A stretch of 64,000 nucleotides of DNA from Leptospira koniambonensis (lineage in GTDB: Bacteria > Spirochaetota > Leptospiria > Leptospirales > Leptospiraceae), in the NCBI RefSeq assembly GCF_004769555.1, contig NZ_RQFY01000012.1, positions 372,001 through 436,000 on the forward strand, read 5' to 3'. The translations under genes were made by a program, and so were the position numbers. Under the pieces are notes generated by a model that did no database searches, was not told where the DNA came from, and saw only the letters and a list, made by a program, of their open reading frames with translations. Shown one piece after another: positions 18,183-27,800 of the stretch. How positions within the stretch are numbered: the first letter of the stretch is position 1; each line of letters opens with the position of its first letter.

Positions 18183-21100
18183 GTGGCTTCCGAGTTATTA
18201 CAGTATTTGAAAAAGAAAAAGCTCCGCCTTGGGATCATTGCGGGGATTTTTCTCTTCTATCATCTCCTTTTCAACTCAATCACAGGACAGATCTTAGTCG
18301 ATAAATTTAGCTCTTCCGTTTTCGCGGGAAAGTTCGAGGCGAATGTCAGAAGTTTTTCTCCATTCTATGGGATCAGATTCACTGACGTAAAATTATATCC
18401 CACAACCGACTGGGGTCAGAAGCCTGTAGTGACCGCTAAAGAACTGGGGATCTCCTACAATCTTCCTCTCATCATCTTCGGAAGATTGAAAATTTCCAAA
18501 ATTTCCATCCATGGATTAGAGTTGGACCTCCTACAAAGAGGAAACCTTTGGAATATCTCTTCTGCTTTTCCTCCTGGCAAAAAAGAAGATATCCCTGTTG
18601 AAAAAACGGAACCTCTTACTGAGATCCGTACCTACATTCCAGTAAGCGCTTTCTTAGAACTGGACCTAAAAGACATTAATGTACATGTGAATTCTGAAAA
18701 TGGATCCAAGTCTTACTCAGCAGGGCTTGAGGGATTAGAACTCGGATTTCTTTTAGATACGAATCGATTCACTCGGATCCCATTCGATCTGAAAGTTTTA
18801 GATTTGATCGACGAATTCCAAGTGAAGTTGAATCCAGAAAATCAGATCAAACTTAGATTCCAAGATTCTTCTGGGGGACTCGACCATCCATTTAGATGTA
18901 CATTGGTTTGGGAAAGGGCAGAAGGTTCCAAGTCTGGTTTTCATTCCAAGCTTGACCTTGGTTCAGAAAAAATTCCTATACGAATTGCAAACAGAGTCAG
19001 CGCGCCTTTTGGTTTTTCACTAAAATATGATATAGATGTTTCTCCAGAGAAAAAGGAACTCCTGCTTAGAAATTTAGAATGGAAAGTGGGAGAAGATACC
19101 TGGCTAGAAGGAAGTGGAAAAATTTCAGACTTCGCGGCAGATTCTGGAAATATAAATCTGGCCATCCAAAAATCCAGGATACGACTCGCACCTTTATCAG
19201 ATTTTTTGCATAGCCTTGGATTCGACTCCTTCTCAATGAGTGGAGAAGCAAGCCTTGCTCCAATTTTAGCGGAGGGTGGTTGGAACAATTTAAGGGTTCT
19301 CGGAGAAGTTCGCGGAAACTCACTGGATTTCAGAATAGGGAAGAAGAGACATTCAATTCCAGTATTCAATTTGGATTGGGATGTGCGAATCGATCCACAA
19401 AGTGAAAAAGATCCAGGACCAAAAATCCCTCTGCCATGGATGAGATCTTTTTCATTCAAAAATCTAAAAGTAATCTATAACGAAATTCTGTTAGAAGGGA
19501 ATCTAAATTATTCTCAGGCAGAAGGACCCAATCTAAATCTAAAAGTGGATAATTTTGGACTTGGAGATTATCTAACAGGATATTCTGGAAAGTTCTCTGC
19601 AGAACTTTCTGCTTTTGGAAAAGATTTTTCAGAATTAGATTCTGCCTTAAAATTAAGAGCCAGAGGTTTTAGATTTCCATTAGGCAGAGGAAACTCAGGA
19701 AATATAAATCTGGAAGGTGGCTTAAAAGCTATATTCCATTTTCCTAAAAAAGCCTGGGGCCTTGAGGAAATATTAGTATCCAATCTGAATTTACAAGCCT
19801 TCTCCCCTGAAGGAAATTCCGCGGTAAAATTGAATTCAGGCGGAAGGATAGGACTTGGAGAACCATTCGTATTAGATCTAAAAAAAGCGGGATTGGATCT
19901 GGACTTAGAATATCTTGTCCCTCTTCTTCCTTTATCACTTCGAGAAACATTGATCCCTGTCCGAAACCAAGTAGGTAAAAAGATAGGACTGGATGGGGAC
20001 TTTTACTATTCACTTGGCAATCATGGGCAAAATATCCAAGGAAGTCTTGGAGTTGATCTTCCTGGAATGAACTTGAGAGATGGGAAACTTTCCTTAGATC
20101 TGAAAATGATCGGAAGCCCAAGCTCTAAGATCAAAATTGATAAACTTGAATTAACTGCATTCTCTAAAAAACTATATTTAGGAGTAGGCGGAGAATTAAC
20201 CAAGGCATCAAAGAATGGGCCTCCTCCTTCAATGGGAGAATTTATCCCAGGCTTAAAAGGAGAATTAAAACTTTTATCTCCTAAAGAAAGCGGATTGATC
20301 AAAGGTTTATTTTTTCAAGGAGAAGCTGGGATCAAATTTAACTGGTATGGAAGTCTTGTTCAAGGAAATTTAATATCTAAAAATTCTAATGTACTTGTGC
20401 AGGGTGGTGTTTGCCCTGGATACGATTGCAAATTGTATAGAATAGATGGATGGAATGCTGATGTTCCATTTGCGCATGACCTTTCCGTCAAAGAGACCAA
20501 AAATCTGATCGAAGGAAACAAAAGAAAATTCGTGATGAATTACGGCAGAACACCTGCTCCTAATTTTACGATCCGACAGATTATTGGGAACCATCCTTCT
20601 TTAAAAGGAACACCTTTCGAATACAGCAGGCCTAAGGCGGATTCTCCTGGGCTTTCTGCCAACCTGGAATACTCAGAAAATTATTTACGAATGGATTATC
20701 TCAAAGTATATACTCTGGACGGGGAGATTTGGGGTAAGGATATGATCGTTAACGTTGGCTCGGGAGATCCTGAAAAAATGGAATATTCAGTTTCTTTGAG
20801 AGTTAAGGATATAGATCTAAAACAATTGCTTCCTGCTAAAACTCAGGCCAAGATAGACGATGGAAAAGTAAAAGCAGACTTGAATTTTTGGGGAAGAAAT
20901 CTGGGAGACCCAGTCCCGAATTTAAATTTGTTTTTTAGCATCTATCAGATCGGGAATGATTTTGGAAAAAGTGCGATCAATATTTTTGCTCCTTCTAATA
21001 TACTCACTGATTTTATTTACGGAAGTTATGCAGTGGATAAGATAGAATTGGAATTGTCCAAAGGTTTAGTATACGCAGTGATCCTATTCAAACGTTCTAT

Positions 21101-21209
21101 TTTAGGAACTATTATCCAGCTGGAAAATAACCAGGTATCCCAACAGAGAATGCCTTTGGCAAACTTTCTGAAACGTGCCCAAAACGAGATCGAAACTTTC
21201 AATCAGTAG
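18183..21209 (+). CDS. AsmA-like envelope protein, 1008 residues
   Basis: A single N-terminal membrane segment (about residues 14-32, LRLGIIAGIFLFYHLLFNS) anchors a very long beta-rich body. The start of the exported part (AGKFEANVRSFSPFYGIRFTDVKLYP) and the repeated short strands of the type 'ISKISIHGLELDL' resemble AsmA/TamB/DUF748-type bridge proteins that move or sort lipids between the membranes. The last about 150 residues (ELSKGLVYAVILFKRSILG) fit a conserved C-terminal core. It starts at GTG 18183 with weak Shine-Dalgarno support and is close to both neighbours (14 and 5 bases). It probably belongs to an envelope operon with the two lipoproteins downstream. The family assignment is by architecture. 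Confidence 0.65.
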   Translation: MASELLQYLKKKKLRLGIIAGIFLFYHLLFNSITGQILVDKFSSSVFAGKFEANVRSFSPFYGIRFTDVKLYPTTDWGQKPVVTAKELGISYNLPLIIFGRLKISKISIHGLELDLLQRGNLWNISSAFPPGKKEDIPVEKTEPLTEIRTYIPVSAFLELDLKDINVHVNSENGSKSYSAGLEGLELGFLLDTNRFTRIPFDLKVLDLIDEFQVKLNPENQIKLRFQDSSGGLDHPFRCTLVWERAEGSKSGFHSKLDLGSEKIPIRIANRVSAPFGFSLKYDIDVSPEKKELLLRNLEWKVGEDTWLEGSGKISDFAADSGNINLAIQKSRIRLAPLSDFLHSLGFDSFSMSGEASLAPILAEGGWNNLRVLGEVRGNSLDFRIGKKRHSIPVFNLDWDVRIDPQSEKDPGPKIPLPWMRSFSFKNLKVIYNEILLEGNLNYSQAEGPNLNLKVDNFGLGDYLTGYSGKFSAELSAFGKDFSELDSALKLRARGFRFPLGRGNSGNINLEGGLKAIFHFPKKAWGLEEILVSNLNLQAFSPEGNSAVKLNSGGRIGLGEPFVLDLKKAGLDLDLEYLVPLLPLSLRETLIPVRNQVGKKIGLDGDFYYSLGNHGQNIQGSLGVDLPGMNLRDGKLSLDLKMIGSPSSKIKIDKLELTAFSKKLYLGVGGELTKASKNGPPPSMGEFIPGLKGELKLLSPKESGLIKGLFFQGEAGIKFNWYGSLVQGNLISKNSNVLVQGGVCPGYDCKLYRIDGWNADVPFAHDLSVKETKNLIEGNKRKFVMNYGRTPAPNFTIRQIIGNHPSLKGTPFEYSRPKADSPGLSANLEYSENYLRMDYLKVYTLDGEIWGKDMIVNVGSGDPEKMEYSVSLRVKDIDLKQLLPAKTQAKIDDGKVKADLNFWGRNLGDPVPNLNLFFSIYQIGNDFGKSAINIFAPSNILTDFIYGSYAVDKIELELSKGLVYAVILFKRSILGTIIQLENNQVSQQRMPLANFLKRAQNEIETFNQ

Positions 21210-21214
21210 AACTT

Positions 21215-21838
21215 ATGAAGAATATTCTAAAATTTTATATTATTCTTTTTGCAACCTTTCCTTTGTTCGTGTATTGCCCGATCAAGGCTCCACCGATCAC
21301 GTTTACTCAGACCCAAACTGCTGCAGAAAAACAAATGTTGGGAGAGGACCGAAATTTGGAGAAAGATGGATGGCTTATCGCTTCTATCAAAACTTCTTCT
21401 TCCGGTTCTGAGATCTGGGAAAGAGATCTAATAAAAGAAGAATTTGGAAATACTTCTGATAATCAATTTTATATGGCTCTTCGAATTCTTGCTTATTTGG
21501 CAAGAGAGCTAAGAGAATACAGAAGTTTTGGAATTTTGGCAGAAGGTCTGGACGGAAAAATAAGATGGAATCCTAAGATCAAAGAAGCAGGAGCGGAGAA
21601 GGTCTCCCAAGATCCAAAACAAAAATCTCGTATTGATGATCTAGTCAAACTTACGAATGAAAATAGAGAAATTGTAATTAAGGAAAAACTAAAGAAGGCA
21701 TTCTCAGATCCAAACCGTACTATTACAGAAAAAGAAAAAGTGTCTATTAAGGAAAGTATCCAAACTACTTGGCTTCGTTCTGTGGATATAGGAGAATATT
21801 ACGAGGTCTCTGCTGGGAATTGGAAGAAGAAGGAATAG
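21215..21838 (+). CDS. Small lipoprotein, DUF1318-like
   Basis: A 207-residue protein with a lipoprotein signal (KFYIILFATFPLFVYC; C20 or so as lipid anchor). The mature part starts PIKAPPITFTQTQTAAEKQM, which resembles the YdbL/DUF1318 group, whose members start the mature chain with 'P.v.vT...t..E.Q..G'. The last residues are GEYYEVSAGNWKKKE. It lies 5 bases after the AsmA-like gene and 5 bases before the giant lipoprotein gene, so the three are very likely co-expressed. In other bacteria DUF1318 proteins lie beside AsmA/YdbH-like genes, which supports both assignments. The biochemical role is unknown. Confidence 0.72.
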   Translation: MKNILKFYIILFATFPLFVYCPIKAPPITFTQTQTAAEKQMLGEDRNLEKDGWLIASIKTSSSGSEIWERDLIKEEFGNTSDNQFYMALRILAYLARELREYRSFGILAEGLDGKIRWNPKIKEAGAEKVSQDPKQKSRIDDLVKLTNENREIVIKEKLKKAFSDPNRTITEKEKVSIKESIQTTWLRSVDIGEYYEVSAGNWKKKE

Positions 21839-21843
21839 CTTAG

Positions 21844-24800
21844 ATGAAGCAAGGGGTTTTATTCTTCTTTCTATTTTTATTTTGCAATTGTCTTACTTTT
21901 GGTCCGGCACAAAAAGTAAGGCCTATCGAATTTGATTATGGTCCAATTTCTAAAAACTATTTCAATCCTGAAAATGATAAACCGTTTCCTTTAACTGTAC
22001 AAAGAGGTAATAACCTTTATAATTCAACCACAAAGGATGGAAAATATCTTTTTTATACAACAGGGCAAAAGGGAAATTATGATATCTGGTTCAGAGATCT
22101 TAAAAGTTCTATAATCGTCCCTGTCACGGAACATCCTTCTTCCGAATATAAACCTGCAATCAGTCCAGACGGTAAAAAATTAGCATTCGTATCGGAACAA
22201 TATGATACGGCAGGAGATATAGTTCTTTTAGAGATAGAACCGGAAGTCTGGGCTAAAAAGATCTTAGAAGGAAAAAGATTTTTAAGCGACGACTTTGAAT
22301 TTATTACAAATCCAGAATATTCTGATATTTCTAAGTCAGATAAATTTTCAGATTCAGATCCTGTTTGGGGAAAAGATAGTAGAGTATTATTATTTTCTTC
22401 TGATCGCCTGACTCCAGGAACTCCGAACCTGATCTTATGGGATACGGAAGGAAAAGAAAAACCGATCTTACTTACTCAATCTGGAGCAGTAAATCCATAT
22501 TGGTCTCAGGATGGAAATACAATCGTTTATCTCTCCTATGCGGACTCCAGAGAAGGCGAGATCTATTCTTTGGATCTAATTACCAGAAAATCTAAAAGAC
22601 TGACAAATGATACTTATTTGGATTTTTCTCCTAGCTTATCTCCTGATGGAAGATATCTATTTTATACATCCATTCGTTCCGATTCGGATGGAAACAGGAA
22701 ATTGGACGAAAGAGATAATAGTCTGATCATCCGATTGGATCTTTCTGATATGAAAGAGAGAAGACTTACTTCAGGAAATTTCTCTTTATTCGATACAAAA
22801 TATTCTTCCTTTAATGGAGGAAGTATCCTATTCACTGCATCATATTATGGAACCTTAAATATCTATTTTTTACCTTTAAGTGGCTCTATTCCCAAAGCTT
22901 CTGATATATCTTCACAGTTTGAATTGGCCAAAGAATACGGCAAAAAACAATCTATAGATGATTACGTGTTGGCATTGGACTCCTTGGAGTTATATTACAA
23001 AGAAGATCCTCTTTATCCAATTTTTAGAGCAAAAGTCTTAAACGAAAAATATTTAATCCATAAGAAGTCTGGCAAAACCTCAGAGATCAAAAAGGAGATG
23101 AGTGCTTCTCGTTTGGATCCTAAATGGGGATTTGCTTACGTATTTTATTTGGAATCTGAAAACAAAGGGATCCCCGAGATTAAAGAATATTTTTCTAATA
23201 TTCGAAACCATGCTGATGCGCAAGTCGCAGGTGCGATCCTGGAAGAAATTGGAAATTTGGAAGAGAGATCAGGCAAAATAGATGCTTCTCTTAATTCAAA
23301 ACAAGAATTGGTGATCCGATATCCTGGGTATTATAATATCCACGAAATTTTAAGAAATATAGGTTCTCTTCAGCTTAAGGAAGCAAAGAAGAAGGACTGG
23401 ACCATTCCTTCTACACTTCTGCAAGCAGCAAATGAGTCTGAATCCAAAACAATAGAACTTAGGAATTTATACGGACTTTTCGAAGAACAGATCCTTGCTG
23501 GCAAATCAGACTCCGAGAAGATTTCGCTCTCGGAAAAGATAGAATCTTCTAATAAGATCAAAGAACGTTCTCAGGTCTTATATAGATTTTTAATGTATAC
23601 AAAGGCTGCCGGACTTTCGGGACAAGGTGCATATGCGGAAAGTAATTCTCTCTTGGAACCTTTGCTCAAAGAAATTACTCCAAAGGATCCGCTCTTTCTG
23701 AAAATCCATTTATTAAGATCTTCTAATTTTAAAGGCCTCGGAAGTGTTCGATATTCATTGGAATCCCTTCGCACATTTTTGGAGAATTACGATCATGATT
23801 CTGGAGTAGAGATCTCGGATAAGGAGATGGAAAGGTTCTTTATCTATTTTGAGAATCTGGCGCGGAACTATGAGAATAGATCCGACTTCCTCCAGGCTTC
23901 TCTTCACTATTTCTATAATACTGAGAATATGTTCCTGGCAAAGAGTAAGAGCCTCTTCCAGGATACTGTATATAAAGATTACGCTATTTATTATCAAAAG
24001 CTGATGGTGGATACTTCTTTTAAATTAGCTAGATCCATTAGTGAAAAGAATGCTTCTAGTATTTTAGGAAATTTGAATCCTCTTGAATTTGATCCATTGG
24101 ACAAAAAGGAAGGTCTTGTTTATATAGACCAGTATTTTGAGAAAGAAAAGATTTTGCCTAGAGCTCGGGCATTCTTGGATCTTGCTACATTATACGGATA
24201 CGCATATTATCTAATCAATCGCTCTGTGATCCGTGAAACATTTTATTATAATTCCGGAACAATGGATCGGATCAAAAAAGAGGCTGCTCTCAGAGATTTT
24301 AAGCAGGCGGAATATGAACTAAGATGGATCATATTTGCGGAGCCCACCTATCATGATGCCTATCAACTTTTAGGTTGGTTATACCAATATGTGGACATCA
24401 TGAAGTCAAGAAAGCCGAGTGATAAGGAGCCGGCCGACGAAGATAAATATAAGGATGAATATTCTAAATATTTTCCAGAAAAAAACTTTGAAGAGAATAT
24501 AGAATTATATAGCCAGATCTTAGAATTACTTGGAGAAAATTTCCAAAATAAAAAAGCTCTCTCGGATCTGAGATTGAATTTAGGTAATAATTATTTCTTA
24601 CTGAAAAACTATCCCAAAGCGGATGAACAATATTCTTTAGTTGAATCATATTCGAATTATATAATATCTAAGGCACAATTTGAGGACTATAGACAAAAGG
24701 CGGTCTTCTTATTTAACTCAGCTCGCGCTTCCATGTATATGTCCAAGTATGGAGATGCAGTCCGAAAATTAAAAAATGCGTCTGATATATATTCAAAAAA

Positions 24801-27800
24801 CGAATTCTTGCAATTATACTCCGGAACCGATTATACTAAAAACTTACAAAGTTATAGAGAGAAATTAACTCTTCTCAGGACATTAACAGGTCTATCCCAT
24901 ATGGAATTGGGAGAATATGCACAGGCCCTTCCTTATCTGACAGAAGCGTTGGAATTAAACGAGCCTTCTCGATTAGTAGATCCAATCAATATTAGAAACG
25001 CATTAGCGATTTCTTATCAAAAATTAGGTTATATTTCCAAGTCGGAAGAAAATTTAAAAGAAGCGGAGATATTGGCAGCTTCTCGTACAACTCTTTGGTT
25101 ACCAAAGAAAGTGAGTCCTAAATTTTGGGAATCCGTCTGGGATTCCATTTGGGATTACGTTTTTGAAACAGTTCTTCCTGACTCAGTTCGTATTTCTGGA
25201 TCTGGTAGATTTCCAGAAGCGATTCCTCCAGTATTCCAGCCATTATTATCTTCTGGAATAAGAGTAAATAATCTTGTATTAGAACAGAACTATCGTCTGG
25301 CCGCAGAAGAAACAGACAAACGATTAGAATATGTAAGTAAAAAAGGTTTGAAGAAGACCTTGGCAGGACAATTGGTCCAATCTCAATCCTATGCCGATCT
25401 TGGATTTTTTCAGTATAGAAGAAACGAATTCGAAAAAGCTAAATCTGCATTTTTAGAAGAGAACGAATTTTTAAAAGAATCTGCAAATCTATCTGGAAGA
25501 TCCACAGGCAGTTTTAAAAGATATTTATATTCATTATTCGCTTCTATAGAAGCCTCCGACAAAAAAGATAAAAATAGCTATTCTGAAGAATTAAACAAGG
25601 CTTTAGCAGAACTGGATGGATTCAAAAGAGAATCCATGGAAAACTGTCTTTCTTCTTGGTCGGAAGATATGATAGAAGGAAATTTTGTATGTTCTGAGAC
25701 ATTCTATAAACAATATTATGATTTTGATATATTGAAAGCGACGGTTCTCTATTATTCAGGAGAGGAAAACTTAAAAAAAGGGGAATGGTTAGAAGGTTTC
25801 GAAAAATTAGGGATTTCTTCTTCCTTATTAGAGACTCCTTCTGGATTGCCTAAAGAGATCGTTGGACTTTCTAAAGATCCATTTCCAAGAAAAGAAAGGG
25901 TATTTCACTTTTTAAGCAGGGCCAGCGTATTTTATAGATTAGGCGATCTAGAAAAAGCGGAAGAATGTTTAAAAGCTGCAGAAGAAATGGCAAACGTTTT
26001 CTATTTCGGAGCCGAGTTAATCCAAACCTGGGTATTGCAGGCAAGGCTTGATCTAATTTCTAAAAAACCGGATAAGGCAAAGGCAAAATTATCCAAAGCT
26101 GAAGAACTTCTTAAAAAACAATTTCATCTTATCTCAGACAATAAAAGTTTTCTGCTAAGAGACTTATACGAAACAAAGATAAGAGCGGAACTTGATTCTG
26201 GGAATCCAAGCACAGCTTTTAATGATTGGATACGACTACAAAGATTATTAAATTTCCGTAATTTTCAAAAAGGAAATTGGGAATTTAGAGAAGCCAGAGC
26301 AGAATACGTTAAATTCGAATCCGATTGGAAAAATTACCGAAATACTTATTTTAAATACCAGACCGCTTTAGAAACCAGGGGAGATATTAAGAAAGAAGAA
26401 GCTGCTCTTGCACAAGCAGGGGCCCAAGTTTCTAAATCTTTAGAAATTCTAAGATCCAAATTGCCTAAAAGGGCGGCATTCTTGGATCCTTTTGGTCCAG
26501 TAAACGAAGAAGTTTTAAAGCAGAACGAGACTGAAATTCGTTTATTAGAATCCAGAGGTTCAGTAGTTGCGCGGATTAAAAATAATTCTTCTTTAAAATT
26601 TCTGAACTTTGAGAACGAATCCAAGGTAGAAACTTGGATTAAATCCAATTTTGAGAATTCTGGCCGCAATCTTGTTTTAGATCCTGGAAATACATCGATT
26701 GGAGAGATATTAGGTTCTCAGATTTCCGGCATTAGTTTTGCACTTTCTTCTTCTATTTTAAGCAGAGAAGAAAGAACTCCTAAAGTGATTTCCTCCTTTT
26801 CCCCAATTGGCGGTTGGAATTATAGAAAGGTAGATTCTGATTCCTGGACAGATATATTAGAAGATACTGATGTATTGGTAAGTTCTTTTCCAGATGTAAA
26901 AGGGGATTCTGCCTTTGGAGAAAGAACAAAAGATACATTAGAGCTCAGGGAAATATTTTCCAGAGAACATAGATTAGGTGCTGTAGTCTTTACTTATTCT
27001 GAAAAACCAAGCTGGCGCCAAATCTTAAAGGCGTATGCAGGATTATCTGGTGCAGGTGTCAATCTAATGTATCTATGTCCTGGAGAAGCCTGTGTAAAAG
27101 AATCTCTGGAAGAAATTTTTTCAGGAAAAATATCTAATTCTGCAATTCGTTTCGGTAGAAATTTAGAAAAATCTGGAAATAGAAATGGAGAAGCAGAAAG
27201 GCTTTTTGCTAAGTCTAGAAAAGACGAAAGAATTTCCGACTCTTCTGAGGTGTTTTCCGACCTACATAAAGCTCGTTCTTATGCGGAACCTAATTCTAAT
27301 TTGTCCTTAAAAATTGAATCAGACCTGCTAAGAGCCTACCAAAGACTAAAACCTGATTTTTCTTTGGATAAAATTTTCTCCTTACGTTATGAGAATCGGG
27401 ATCTGAATTCTCAAAAGGAATTAGGACTGAATTTATGTTTATCTCGGTTATTGGAAACGGAATACAAAGATTGTGGAGAGATCTCTTTACCGGAAGCTAA
27501 GAATGAAATTTTGAACGGAATTTTTGCTCTAAAAGAAGGAAAGTTTCCCGGTAATTCTTTGAGTTCCAATATTTCTGCAGATAAATATGATCCATTCTTA
27601 TTTAGATTAAAACTTTCTAATCTAGCTTTGGAAGCTTATTATCCTGATTTGGCTTCTTCTCAACTTGGACTTGCTAAACAATTTATCTCTTCTGGATCAG
27701 ATCAGGAAATCTGGAAGAAGATGGAGACTCGTATCCGAAAAGAAAAAGCTCTATTGGAAGACGAGGAAGATTGGTCCGAAAATTCTAATCAGATAGAGTT